A stretch of DNA of 64,000 nt from CAYOWQ01 sp964407695 (GCA_964407695.1 CAYOWQ010000011.1:62001-126000); one strand, 5' to 3'. Numbered from the stretch's first letter, positions 33,085 to 41,924 are shown. Notes: a model not told the origin generated them from the letters alone. Translations and numbers: made by a program.

Positions 33085-35850
33085 TTACGGGGTGCAGGGG
33101 CCCCATACGGCCAATAGAAGACCGAGGTCAGCGCCGTTCACCGTGCCGCTGCCATCAATGTCACCCTGGCCCGAGAGATTCCAATTGGCCAGGAGCAGAC
33201 CAAGGTCAGCTCCATCGACGTTACCGTCCTGGTTCAGATCCTCATCACAGAACTGAGGCAATGAACCGGCATCCACGAACACGTTCTGGATGAGGTGTGC
33301 GTTGGGGAAGCCGATCGATGTATAGGTGACATAGTCAGGGGTACCGCAGTTGGACGTCTTCAAGAAGCTGTTGCCCGTTTGCGGATCCGTGCTGCAGCCG
33401 GGGAAGATTGTGCCGGATTGCGGCGGTACGAGCAGTTCAACCACCATCTGTGAATCGGCAGGAACCTGAACCGGCGTATCGAACGTTGCGGTAAGCACCT
33501 TGAGATCATCGGCCGCAGCGATCGTGATGGCCTGCGACCCGAGTAGCACAAGATTGGCGGTGTTGGGTGCGCCGCCGTTCGTGTCCCGGTAGACGTTTAC
33601 GGTGCACACACGGTCAGCGCCGGTGTTGGCTTCAACACCAAACTGCACGCAATACACCGTCACATCCTGGCCAGCAGTGGCGGGAATCGTTGCGAGGTTG
33701 TAGGACCGCGCGAACTGGTTTGTTCCCGCCCCGCACGCGACACCGAGACCGGCCGTGACGAGACTGCCGGTCTGGTTCAGAACAAGCTCACCACCAGTTT
33801 CGCACGCGGGAGGCTGGCAATCGGGAGAGGCATTCACAATCGACGCGGTCAGCGTGTAGTCGTTGACTCCGTTCGCGCACGGGAAGCCCTCAAAGATCGC
33901 CCCATCCGCGGTTCCCGGGCCCACGAACACCACATATTGCGCTGGCGCCGGAACGCAGACACTCAACGTCTGTGGTTGGCAATCACCGGCTTCCAGATCT
34001 CCGAAGATCGTCGTGATCGGGCACATGTTGTCGAGGACAAACATGACCACCGGCACCTCACTGTTCAGGGTGACGTTCAATTGTGCCTGTCCGTCACCGT
34101 CGGGATCCTGCACGGCAATCTGGTACCAGTCGGTATCTCGGGCACCAAGCTCCGCCCACACCGTTCCGCAGCGGGTTTGATTGTTCGAGAGCGTCGTAAA
34201 AGCGTTTGGTGCTGCGTTGCAACCGCCGTTGGTGTCTTCGCCGCACAACTCACCCTCAGGAACTCCGCCGCCGGGACATGTCACGGAGCATGACTGGTCC
34301 TGCACTTCGAGTTGAACCACGTAATCGTTCGCGCCGCCGCATGGGAAGGCATCAAAGATCGGGCCGTTGGTTGCGTCGCCCGGTCCGATGAGGAACGCAT
34401 AGGTTCCCGGAGCGGCAAGGCTTGCAGTCAACGTTTCAGACACGCACGCGTCCGAGTCGCCAAGCGCCAATGCATTGACGGCAGCGCAATCTGAGAAATC
34501 GACGATGGCGTAAAGGCTTGGGAAGTTCGACGTCACGGTGAATTTCACGGTGTCGAATCCGGTGCCGTCAGTGTCATCCAGCGTGAACTCATACCAGTCG
34601 ATGTCGCGGGTTCCGCCTGAGGCAAAGCTCTTGCCGCAGATGATGTCGCCATCGGCCAGCGAATCAAACGCCGGAGGATCAGCGTTGCAGCCCCCGTTGG
34701 TGTCCTCGCCGCAAGCATCCTGCTCGATGGCTCCGCCATCCGGACAGGTGATCTCGCAAGGGCCGTCGCCGCAGAACTGTGCAGCTTCGGTTGCGCAGAT
34801 TCCATCCCAGGCGACGCCGCAACAGAACCCATCGATGGCGCAGACCGTTTCGCAGCAGGTCTGGTCATTGCAGCCCGGGGTCTGATTCGCTGCGCCACAG
34901 TCGTTGGGATTATCAGGACCACACACCGAGATATCCGGCGGGCAGATCGTCAACGCCTCGCCGACGCAGACAACATCCCATTCCACAACACAGCAGAATG
35001 GATCAACGGCGCAGACGGCATTGCAGCAGTTTTCATCGCTGCAGCCCGGAATTCCGGTCGTGGGCGTGAAGCAGTTGCCGACTCCGGGACCGCCGCAGTT
35101 TGATTCGCCTGCGGTGATCGACGCCGAGATCTGGTAATCATTCTGACCGAGAGAACAGGGGAATCCTTCAAAGATTCCGCCGGTGCTGATTCCGGGAGCA
35201 ATGAACACCACATACACTCCCGGTGTGAGGACAGCGTCCAGTGTATTCTCCGCACAATCCAGACCGTTGCCCGCAGCCTGAATGACAGGAGCAGCGCAGT
35301 CTGTTGCATCGAGAACAAATACCTGCGACGGGAACTGCGACGCCCAGGTCACCGTCACCACGTCAAATCCGTTTCCGTCCGCATCCGGAACGATGAGCTC
35401 GTACCAATCGGTATCACGAGTTCCGGCATCGGCAAAGCAGGTACCGCAGATCGTGAGATCGGGCAGCATCATTTCAAATGCCGCGGGATCGATATTGCAA
35501 CCGTCGTTGGTTGACTCCCCGCAGGCTTCCAATTCACTGACTCCGGGGCAGAACGGAAGTTCGCAGGATCCACCACCGGCACAGGCTCCAGGCAGTGTGT
35601 TGGCGGCAACGCTGACACAGAATTCATCCCACGCCACCAAACAGCAATCCGGAACTGCTTCGCAGACCGCTTCGCAACAGACTGAGTTTGTGCATCCAGG
35701 GCCGCCCGCTTCGTCACAGGGATGGTCCGCCCGAGGTGGACACAACTGGCCATAGGCCTGGCCGCTCAACAGGCTCGTCGTCAAAATTGCAGGCAGCGAT
35801 ACCGCCCACCGCCGGGAAAACGCGGGTAGCTCTCTCCAAGTACCAATCAC
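33085..35850 (-). CDS. Large secreted Cys-rich modular protein with dockerin-like end
   Basis: A 921-residue exported protein. After a signal peptide (AVSLPAILTTSLLSGQAYG, about 16-34) come two kinds of repeated modules. One is a roughly 45-residue Cys-rich unit with CCEAVC or CCETVC, then CC..V.WD..C, seen three times. The other, also three times, is a larger beta-rich unit starting CGE.TN.GCN and containing ARDTDWY or TRDIDWY and FCG/FPC segments. It ends with two dockerin-like repeats (DLNQDGNVDGADLGLLLANW and IDGSGTVNGADLGLLLAVWG). Dockerin-like ends bind calcium; in Phycisphaerae they are probably surface-sorting or attachment signals. The start is GTG 35850 with AAGGAG six bases upstream; the longer open frame is not protein-like. 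Confidence 0.82.
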   Translation of the reverse strand: MIGTWRELPAFSRRWAVSLPAILTTSLLSGQAYGQLCPPRADHPCDEAGGPGCTNSVCCEAVCEAVPDCCLVAWDEFCVSVAANTLPGACAGGGSCELPFCPGVSELEACGESTNDGCNIDPAAFEMMLPDLTICGTCFADAGTRDTDWYELIVPDADGNGFDVVTVTWASQFPSQVFVLDATDCAAPVIQAAGNGLDCAENTLDAVLTPGVYVVFIAPGISTGGIFEGFPCSLGQNDYQISASITAGESNCGGPGVGNCFTPTTGIPGCSDENCCNAVCAVDPFCCVVEWDVVCVGEALTICPPDISVCGPDNPNDCGAANQTPGCNDQTCCETVCAIDGFCCGVAWDGICATEAAQFCGDGPCEITCPDGGAIEQDACGEDTNGGCNADPPAFDSLADGDIICGKSFASGGTRDIDWYEFTLDDTDGTGFDTVKFTVTSNFPSLYAIVDFSDCAAVNALALGDSDACVSETLTASLAAPGTYAFLIGPGDATNGPIFDAFPCGGANDYVVQLEVQDQSCSVTCPGGGVPEGELCGEDTNGGCNAAPNAFTTLSNNQTRCGTVWAELGARDTDWYQIAVQDPDGDGQAQLNVTLNSEVPVVMFVLDNMCPITTIFGDLEAGDCQPQTLSVCVPAPAQYVVFVGPGTADGAIFEGFPCANGVNDYTLTASIVNASPDCQPPACETGGELVLNQTGSLVTAGLGVACGAGTNQFARSYNLATIPATAGQDVTVYCVQFGVEANTGADRVCTVNVYRDTNGGAPNTANLVLLGSQAITIAAADDLKVLTATFDTPVQVPADSQMVVELLVPPQSGTIFPGCSTDPQTGNSFLKTSNCGTPDYVTYTSIGFPNAHLIQNVFVDAGSLPQFCDEDLNQDGNVDGADLGLLLANWNLSGQGDIDGSGTVNGADLGLLLAVWGPCTP

Positions 35851-36066
35851 AGGAAACTCCTTTTGTTCGATAGAACGCGTGAAGCGCACCAAAACCACTG
35901 ACGCTCTGCGCACCCCATCATCCGAGCCCGTGAGTGAGATGGTTGCTGCCAATTCTGGCGAAACTCGAAGGTTCGCGTTATGATCGGGAATCGGTTCGAG
36001 GCTGCAGGTAGAGCGACATCCCTCAACCGTCCTACAATCTTTGTCCCCCTTTCGTGAGAACTTTGA

Positions 36067-36312
36067 ATGATTGAAGCCCTTAAGAGCGATGCGTTTGTAA
36101 ACATGTTCGGCGGCAGGTTCAAGCTGACCGCATTGATTCAGAAACGCCTCGGGGAGTTGATCGACGGCGCTCGCCCGCTCGTGGAGCGCCAAGGACGGAC
36201 GGATCTGGAAATCGTGATCGAGGAGATCCTCCAGGAGAAAATCTCCATTGACTGGGAGGCGAGCGGGATCGAGAAGCCGCGCCAGCCAAAGGCTGGAAGC
36301 CGGAAATCCTGA
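36067..36312 (+). CDS. rpoZ: RNA polymerase omega subunit
   Basis: An 81-residue protein matching omega: FKLTALIQKRLGELIDGARPL (about 18-38) and EIVIEEILQEKI near the end. Omega helps RNA polymerase assembly by chaperoning beta prime. rpoZ next to a CoaC/Dfp-type gene (22 bases downstream) is a common bacterial arrangement and supports the call. A TACAAT -10-like element is at 36033-36038, but no convincing -35 precedes it. The tail is short and basic. Confidence 0.82.
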   Translation: MIEALKSDAFVNMFGGRFKLTALIQKRLGELIDGARPLVERQGRTDLEIVIEEILQEKISIDWEASGIEKPRQPKAGSRKS

Positions 36313-36333
36313 CCGTTGGAAGGTTCCGCGGCC

Positions 36334-36924
36334 ATGGATGCGCGGCTTATCGAGGCCGCACGACTACGGGACCGCCACGTCATGGTCGGCCTCTCGGGCG
36401 GGATCGCGTGTTACAAAATCGCGTCTGTCGTGAGTGCGTTGGTGCAATCCGGGGTCCGAGTGACTGTGGCGATGACTCCGGCCGCCACACGATTCGTGAC
36501 GCCCCTCACGTTTGAAGCTCTGGCGGGCCGGCCGGTGCTCGTGGATGTTTGGCAACAGACCGACGCGGCGGACCCTCAACACATTCGGTCGGCTCGATCG
36601 GTGGATGCCATGCTCATTGCACCATGCACCATGGATCTCTTGAGCAAGCTCGCAACCGGGCGCTGCGACGACATGGTGACCCTGATCGCCAGTGCGATGG
36701 ACCTGAAACGCCAACCCATCCTCCTTGCTCCATCAATGAATGAAGTGATGTGGCATCAGCCATCGACGCAACGAAACCTTGGCACGTTGCGGAAAGATGG
36801 CTTCCGTATCCTCGAGCCCGGCGCCGGCTGGCAGGCCTGTCGCACCACTGGAGTCGGGCGACTCCCCGAGCCGGACCAGATCATCTCGGCGTTGGCCGAC
36901 ATGTTGGAGGCCGCTTCATCGTGA
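36334..36924 (+). CDS. coaC: Phosphopantothenoylcysteine decarboxylase-like flavoprotein (CoaC domain only)
   Basis: A 196-residue HFCD-family flavoprotein that should decarboxylate phosphopantothenoylcysteine in coenzyme A synthesis. FMN-binding GLSGGIACYKI (about 19-29), the catalytic-histidine region PQHIRSARSVDAMLIAPCTMD, the PSMNEVMW motif and a C-terminal QACRTTGVGRL with the conserved Cys are visible. In the classical enzyme the middle motif is APATAN; here it is APCTMD, a substitution at a flavin-contacting position. The CoaB (synthetase) half usually fused in CoaBC is missing. Its stop overlaps the GTG of the next gene (GTGA). Confidence 0.83.
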   Translation: MDARLIEAARLRDRHVMVGLSGGIACYKIASVVSALVQSGVRVTVAMTPAATRFVTPLTFEALAGRPVLVDVWQQTDAADPQHIRSARSVDAMLIAPCTMDLLSKLATGRCDDMVTLIASAMDLKRQPILLAPSMNEVMWHQPSTQRNLGTLRKDGFRILEPGAGWQACRTTGVGRLPEPDQIISALADMLEAASS

Positions 36925-37457
36925 ATTCCATCGGGCTGGCCATCCTTGCCGGTGTGTCCTGGGGAATCGGCGAGGCATTCACCCGGAGCGTGCTGCACTC
37001 CGGCAAGATCGGTCCGCTGACTGCCATCGCGATTCGTTCAACCGTCGCATTGCCATTGATCTGGCTGGCGTGGTATGCCGCGAATCGTGGCTGGGCAGGG
37101 CTTCGCGCTGAGCCGAATCCTTTGCAGGCTGACGGTCCAACATTGGCCAAACTCATCCTCGGGTCAGGTGTCGTGGCCGGGGCTGTGGCGATGATCTCGT
37201 TCTACGCAGCACTCTCGATGGGAGAACTTTCGCGGATCAAGCCGATCGCATTCTCGTTGGCCCCCGCCTGTGCTGTCATGATCGCCTGGTTGATGATGGG
37301 CGAGCCGATGTCAGTCCGAAAGGGGCTCGGCGTGCTGCTGATCCTGACGGGCGTTGTGATCCTGACGGGGGGTTCGACCCGTGCGTCGGGGAACGGGGTC
37401 GTGCCCGGAGCTACCCCAGGGGTGGCATCGGAGGATTCGATGCATCGCAAGCCATGA
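36921..37457 (+). CDS. EamA/DMT-superfamily half-size transporter
   Basis: A 178-residue membrane protein with about five hydrophobic helices corresponding to one EamA domain: SIGLAILAGVSWGIGEAFTRS at the start, then MISFYAALSMGELSRIKPIAFSLAPACAVMIAWLMMGEPMS, and KGLGVLLILTGVVIL before a polar tail. Full-size family members have two such domains, so this one probably dimerises like EmrE. The substrate is unknown. The GTG start at 36921 overlaps the coaC stop. Its last 147 bases overlap the opposite-strand yidD gene. Confidence 0.78.
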   Translation: MNSIGLAILAGVSWGIGEAFTRSVLHSGKIGPLTAIAIRSTVALPLIWLAWYAANRGWAGLRAEPNPLQADGPTLAKLILGSGVVAGAVAMISFYAALSMGELSRIKPIAFSLAPACAVMIAWLMMGEPMSVRKGLGVLLILTGVVILTGGSTRASGNGVVPGATPGVASEDSMHRKP

Positions 37458-37595
37458 CCCCTTGGCCGCCCCGAATCGTTCGATTGCCTCGATCGCGTAC
37501 ATTGAACACGATGGCGTGAATCGGCACTGTCCGCCACACCAGTGAGCCAGGGTCGATTGGTACACCCTGATAAGCTTGATCAGTAATGCGGACAT
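37311..37595 (-). CDS. yidD: Membrane protein insertion efficiency factor YidD
   Basis: A 94-residue YidD: amphipathic start (ALLIKLIRVYQSTLA), then the conserved cysteine-rich core GGQCRFTPSCSMYAIEAIERFG and LRCHPWGSSGHDPVP. YidD assists membrane-protein insertion by YidC and is associated with the inner membrane. The family core ends near residue 69; the last 25 residues are an unusual hydrophilic tail. The core end and tail run antisense into the 3' end of the EamA gene. Start ATG 37595 fits the family length; an in-frame ATG at 37637 would add 14 residues. Confidence 0.87.
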   Translation of the reverse strand: MSALLIKLIRVYQSTLAHWCGGQCRFTPSCSMYAIEAIERFGAAKGSWLAMHRILRCHPWGSSGHDPVPRRTGRTPRQDHNARQDQQHAEPLSD

Positions 37596-37719
37596 GGGTG
37601 CAAATGATCTCAGTACCGAATGCAAGTCGAGCGGCATCCGACAGATTCAGTATACGCCTTGCCGTCAATGCCGCCCGCTGCCTTGACAGGCCTCACACTT
37701 CGCTCGACTCTTACCGGCC

Positions 37720-38508
37720 ATGTCTCCCGGCCTCCTGGTGCCCATCATTCTCATTGCCTGGTGTGCGTTGTGCGTCATCGTGGCCGGGATTGTTGCACCG
37801 AGGTTAGGACGCATCTGCGGCAATGATCCAATCACTGGCCTATTCTGCCTGATCGTCTCGTGGTATCTGCGACTGATACATCACCCGAGATACCGCGGGC
37901 TGAACCATGTACCAACTCCAACAATCAGGGATGGCAAGATTCCGGGCGGAATGATCATCGTCGCCAATCACACCGCGGGCATCGACCCGTTGCTGATTCA
38001 GGCTGCCTGTCGCTTTCAGATCCGTTGGATGATGTCGCGAGAGATGATGGTTCCTGCGCTCGACTGGCTCTGGCGCCGGCAGAGAATCATTCCCGTCGAC
38101 TTTGACTCGGGAGATTCGGTGGCCCTGAAGGAGGCAATCAGGCACGTCAAATCCGGCGGTGTCCTGGGGATATTTCCGGAAGGAGGGATCGAGGACCCGG
38201 CGTGCGTCCTTCGGCCCTTTCTCCCCGGAGCCGGATTGATCGTGGCTCGATGCCGGGTTCCGGTGCTTCTGGCCTGGATTCATGGGACACCCCAGGCCAA
38301 GACCGCCTTTCACGCGCTGGTTCGATCGAGTCGCTCAAAAGTCGATTTCCTTGGAGTTCTCAACTACGACCGATCATCGGATGCCCGGGAAATTGTTGAG
38401 GATTTGCGCCAACGCATTGCCGACGCTTCCGGCTGGCCCAAGTCGGATCGGTTGGTCGAGCGTCATCCCCGTGCCGCAAGTCTGATGGACAGCACGGTCT
38501 CAGACTGA
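37720..38508 (+). CDS. 1-acyl-glycerol-3-phosphate acyltransferase (PlsC-like)
   Basis: A 262-residue membrane-associated acyltransferase. An N-terminal hydrophobic segment (about 5-27) is followed by the catalytic NHTAGIDP motif (HX4D, about 87-94) and FPEGGIEDPACVLRPFLPG as the phosphate-binding block. It should transfer acyl chains to lysophosphatidic acid in phospholipid synthesis, or to a related lipid acceptor. A TTGACA hexamer at 37683-37688 is near the start, but a matching -10 is poor. Its end overlaps ruvA by nine bases (convergent). Confidence 0.85.
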   Translation: MSPGLLVPIILIAWCALCVIVAGIVAPRLGRICGNDPITGLFCLIVSWYLRLIHHPRYRGLNHVPTPTIRDGKIPGGMIIVANHTAGIDPLLIQAACRFQIRWMMSREMMVPALDWLWRRQRIIPVDFDSGDSVALKEAIRHVKSGGVLGIFPEGGIEDPACVLRPFLPGAGLIVARCRVPVLLAWIHGTPQAKTAFHALVRSSRSKVDFLGVLNYDRSSDAREIVEDLRQRIADASGWPKSDRLVERHPRAASLMDSTVSD

Positions 38509-39126
38509 CCCTTTGAGCCGAAAGGCCGCGGCCACGAGGGCATCCGCCTCCCGGATACTCGGGTCGGCCAGGATTGCCCGCTCAACGAGCAACTTGGCAA
38601 CATGCCGCGGCTCTCCAAGTTGGATGAGAACCGCCAAGGCGTCGGACGCCGGGCCGGAGATCGCGGTCTCGGCAGCAGCCGCTCCTGGTTGATCCCGGAG
38701 AAACCCTTCAACGCGATCCTTGAGTTCGAGAATGATGGTCTCCGCTGTACGCTTTCCGATCTCCGGCAACTCGGTCAGAGTCGTCGCGTCGCGGCGAGCG
38801 ATTGCAGCGGCGATGTCGCCAAAGGGCATCTGCAAAGCGCGAAGCGCCTTGCGGTTTCCGATCCCCTTGACGGTCGTGAACAGCTCGAAGAACGCGCGAT
38901 CTGCATTGGAAAGAAACCCAACCAGACGAGGAACGAACGTGGAGCCCTGATTCGGAGTATCAAAGTATTGCAGCGTATGAAAGGTAATCGGATGGCCTTG
39001 CATCTGTGACAGTCGGTGATGATCGGCCGCAGGAGTCATCACGTGGTAGCCGATCGGACCGCAGCGCACCAGCGCCAATCCGTCGTCGTCGATCCGCTCC
39101 AGGGTTCCCTCGATCAGTGCAATCAC
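38500..39126 (-). CDS. ruvA: Holliday junction branch migration subunit RuvA
   Basis: A 208-residue protein with RuvA domains in order: N-terminal OB-fold (IALIEGTLERIDDDGLALVRCGPIGYHV), helix-hairpin-helix pair (FFELFTTVKGIGNRKALRAL, LTELPEIGKRTAETIILELKDRV), and a C-terminal UBA-like helix domain (ADALVAAAFRLK). RuvA binds the four-way junction and loads RuvB; ruvB and ruvC are not in this window. The start is GTG 39126, with no good ribosome-binding site. Confidence 0.93.
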   Translation of the reverse strand: MIALIEGTLERIDDDGLALVRCGPIGYHVMTPAADHHRLSQMQGHPITFHTLQYFDTPNQGSTFVPRLVGFLSNADRAFFELFTTVKGIGNRKALRALQMPFGDIAAAIARRDATTLTELPEIGKRTAETIILELKDRVEGFLRDQPGAAAAETAISGPASDALAVLIQLGEPRHVAKLLVERAILADPSIREADALVAAAFRLKGSV

Positions 39127-39205
39127 TCGAGGATCGTATCGGAAGATCGGGCTCTCTCGCAATGAATACTTGCCACAAGGCCAGAGGAAACCTACCTTGC
39201 CGCCT

Positions 39206-39991
39206 ATGTCCATCCTGTCTGGAAAGCGCGGATTGATCGTGGGGATCGCCAATGACCGTTCGTATGCATGGCACATCGCCAAGAGTTTGATTCAGCAGGG
39301 AGCGGAGTGCCTGTTCACCCATCTGCCGGGGGAGAAGATGGAGCGTCGGGTCAGAATGGCAGTCGACGAGCTGGGCGTGCAGAACCCCTGGTTGGCGGCG
39401 ATGGATGCCGGAAACGATGGAGATCTCGATGCGGTCTTCTCCCGAATCTCGACCGAGTTTGGTTCAATGGATTTCCTGGTGCATTCCATTGCTTTCGCCG
39501 ACAAGGATTGGCTGAAGGAAGGTCTTTTCACATCGACTCCTCGACAGGTTTTCACTCAGGCCATGGACATCTCGGCCTACACGTATGCCGCCATGGCCAA
39601 TCGTGCCGCTCCGCTCATGGAGAAGGCTGGTGGAGGGTCGATGATTTCCATGAGTTACTACGGCGCTGAAAAGGCGGTGCCGGGCTACAACGTCATGGGT
39701 GTGGCGAAGGCCGCCCTCGAAGCAACCAATCGATACCTCGCGTGGGAACTCGGAAGCAGGAACATTCGAGTCAACACCATCTCCGGTGGACCGCTTCGAA
39801 CGATGAGCGCCATGGCCGTTGGTGGATTCGGCGACATTCTGGATTGGGTCGAGAAAAAGTCGCCGCTTCGCAGGAATATCACCGGTGGGGAGGTGGGGGA
39901 TACCGCCGCATTCCTGCTCAGCCCGCTTGCAGCGGGCATCACGGGTCAGGTGATCTATGTCGACGCCGGGTACAGCGCCATGGGCCTCTGA
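39206..39991 (+). CDS. fabI: Enoyl-[acyl-carrier-protein] reductase (NADH)
   Basis: A 261-residue SDR-fold enzyme that reduces the double bond of enoyl-ACP in fatty-acid elongation. The family signature GIANDRSYAWHIAK (about 13-26) differs from ordinary SDRs; catalytic YYGAEKAVPGYNVMGVAKAALE holds the Tyr-x6-Lys pair; VDAGYSAMGL is the typical end. Length equals the family norm. ATG 39206 is just before the first strand. The preceding 80 bases separate it from ruvA, which is divergent. Confidence 0.95.
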   Translation: MSILSGKRGLIVGIANDRSYAWHIAKSLIQQGAECLFTHLPGEKMERRVRMAVDELGVQNPWLAAMDAGNDGDLDAVFSRISTEFGSMDFLVHSIAFADKDWLKEGLFTSTPRQVFTQAMDISAYTYAAMANRAAPLMEKAGGGSMISMSYYGAEKAVPGYNVMGVAKAALEATNRYLAWELGSRNIRVNTISGGPLRTMSAMAVGGFGDILDWVEKKSPLRRNITGGEVGDTAAFLLSPLAAGITGQVIYVDAGYSAMGL

Positions 39992-40031
39992 GACAGTGGG
40001 GGCCTCCTCGGCAATCCTCGACCGTCCGAGA

Positions 40032-40505
40032 TCAGCCAGCACTGCTCTTGGGCGGCTCGCCCGAACCGCCCCCGGGCGGACGGTGATTGTGGTTCAGCGA
40101 CAGTATCAGACCCGATAGCGCGTTGATGGCATCGCGGATCTCCCCAAGATCCATCTGCGAGACATGGCCATCGGAAATGGCCGCGATGGCCTCGGCACAC
40201 TCCTTGACGGCGTTGACCGCCGCAGCATCAAGCGCTTCCATGCGAACGAAGTGGCCACCCATCTCCTGGCAAACAAAGTCCAGAGTCTTATCTCCAACAT
40301 CCGGCGCTGCGCTCTGAATGGAACGCACGATTCGTTCAACCGGGTTGGGTTGGGCTCCGGAGAGCATTCGATTGATCTGGCGAGTCGAAAGGCTCATGGC
40401 GGTGGCGAATCGTTTCACTCCGACGGATTCAACGAGCGCGGCAAATCGTCGGAGTGCTTCCGCCTCGAGTTGTTGATCGCCGGCATTGGTTTCAGAGATC
40501 GTCAT
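40032..40505 (-). CDS. HTH protein resembling phage CII-type regulators
   Basis: A 157-residue protein. Residues about 16-60 look like a helix-turn-helix (FAALVESVGVKRFATAMSLSTRQINRMLSG), then VGDKTLDFVCQEMGGHFVRMEA, a layout known from phage regulatory CII-like proteins. A helical oligomerisation-like region follows (AVKECAEAIAAISDGHVSQ). The tail is rich in Pro, Gly and Ser. No integrase or other phage gene is near, so if it derived from a phage it is now domesticated. The resemblance is by pattern, not by a motif I can prove. Confidence 0.5.
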   Translation of the reverse strand: MTISETNAGDQQLEAEALRRFAALVESVGVKRFATAMSLSTRQINRMLSGAQPNPVERIVRSIQSAAPDVGDKTLDFVCQEMGGHFVRMEALDAAAVNAVKECAEAIAAISDGHVSQMDLGEIRDAINALSGLILSLNHNHRPPGGGSGEPPKSSAG

Positions 40506-40556
40506 GTCAAGACTCCACAGGATACCACGAGGCCGTGCTGCACGGGGCAGACGTGA

Positions 40557-41900
40557 TCATGCCTTTTCGGCCATTGGCAGCCCATCAGTGAACTTGATCC
40601 TTCGCCGGCACTCCTCAAGCATTTCCTTCAACAGTTCGTCGGGATACAACGGAAACGCCCAGGTTCGACGCATGATGATCGGACGCTGAGCCGCCTGCCT
40701 TCTTGCGGCGGCGGTTTGCCGTTTCAGGAGTTCAAGTTGATCAGGGCGCTGCACGCGCAGATTCTGAAGTGTTTCATGCAACTGCCGATAGGCAGCCCGC
40801 CGACCTGCCGACCCTCGGGTGGCATTGTTCACCAGAGCCAGGGATGCCGACTTCCTCGGTCCGGGGTGTTGAGGCTCAAACTCGGGATCATGAAAGAACT
40901 TCCGCTCCTGAACCAGTGCGTCGTGAACATCAACCAAGTCTTCGTTGTTCTCCGGAAATGGAAGTCTGACCGTCCCGGTTGCCATCGCCATCGGTTGTAC
41001 CGGACGTCTGAGCCAGGATTCAATCCAGAACTCCATGGCTCGGTCATAGGTATTCCCTCCCGTTCCGTGGATAAAGAGATCGCAAAGGGCAAGACGCAGG
41101 ATGGCCGTAAGGGTCAAGGCTCGCGGAGCAAGCCGAATGCCCCCGGCCTCCGCCCGTTGCAGATCATCATCCCAGGCCTTGAGGCGACGACCATCCGGTT
41201 CGATTCTCCAAAGCGGTAATTCAATTCGATCATCAAGAATCCGCAGCGGTGTTCCCGCCTGCGGCACGCGCGAGATAGCGTCGTTGTAGGCAGCGGCGCA
41301 AGTCTGCGGATCGTCAGCCATCTCTTGGAGAAGGAACCGGCCGCAGTCTGTTTCAAGCAGGTCCGAGCCAGAGATCATGTGCCCCCTTCCGACGAGAGGC
41401 TCCATGAGATCACTTACGGCACAAGCAACCTGTTGAGCTGCGTTTTCGCTGGTCTGATGCCTTCTCAGGGCCGACTCGATCAGGTATGCCCCTGCTTTCG
41501 AAGATTCCAGGGCCGGTTGCCAGCTTCCAGGAATCGGCTCGGGCACGAACGGCTGTTGCCAGCCTGTCGGCACCTCTCGTGACGGCATCGTGAAGGAGTG
41601 TCTGACCAGGTGCAATCCGCCATCGTTGGATCGACCTGGAAGTTCCAGCAGGGCGAAGTCGTTGACATCCTGATCGACCACAAGATGAACAATGTCGCCG
41701 CCGACGGCGTCCGCAAGAACCCGAGCAACCATGTACTTGACAAGAATCCCGGGATGCCAGACCGATGCCTGGTGGCCGGTAGCGATGATGGGCGCATGGG
41801 TGCTGAGCCCCAACGCCCGACGGGTTGGCATCCACTCCGCCGGTGGTCGGCCGAGAGCCGCTGGAAGCTCGAGATCGATCTCGATCGGCGTGCCGGTCAT
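40557..41900 (-). CDS. Conserved protein with BshC-like pattern
   Basis: A 447-residue protein of a type seen in planctomycetes, as I recall, without known function. The N-terminal block PIIATGHQASVWHPGILVKYMVA and the following VVDQDVNDFALLELP resemble the TGQQ...GGPLYT and VxxEDHDF segments of BshC, the bacillithiol cysteine ligase. The middle block ALTLTAILRLALCDLFIHGTGGNTYD recalls the later LLRPLVQD...YVGGPAEIAY region. The C-terminal 100 residues are helical and basic. It could be a distant BshC-like ligase, but no glycosyltransferase-thiol partner (bshA or bshB) is recognised nearby; the adjacent GT2 gene is not BshA-like. Start ATG 41900 has no clear ribosome-binding site. Confidence 0.55.
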   Translation of the reverse strand: MTGTPIEIDLELPAALGRPPAEWMPTRRALGLSTHAPIIATGHQASVWHPGILVKYMVARVLADAVGGDIVHLVVDQDVNDFALLELPGRSNDGGLHLVRHSFTMPSREVPTGWQQPFVPEPIPGSWQPALESSKAGAYLIESALRRHQTSENAAQQVACAVSDLMEPLVGRGHMISGSDLLETDCGRFLLQEMADDPQTCAAAYNDAISRVPQAGTPLRILDDRIELPLWRIEPDGRRLKAWDDDLQRAEAGGIRLAPRALTLTAILRLALCDLFIHGTGGNTYDRAMEFWIESWLRRPVQPMAMATGTVRLPFPENNEDLVDVHDALVQERKFFHDPEFEPQHPGPRKSASLALVNNATRGSAGRRAAYRQLHETLQNLRVQRPDQLELLKRQTAAARRQAAQRPIIMRRTWAFPLYPDELLKEMLEECRRRIKFTDGLPMAEKA

Positions 41901-41924
41901 GGAAGTCTGTAAGAGCCGACGAGG

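Noticed and set aside
35851..36192. Upstream extension of the large secreted protein
   Set aside because: GTG 35850 has an ideal ribosome-binding site and starts a signal peptide; the extension is not protein-like and overlaps the start of rpoZ.
37683..37711. TTGACA as a promoter before the PlsC-like gene
   Set aside because: No acceptable -10 at 16-18 bases; the hexamer alone is not enough.
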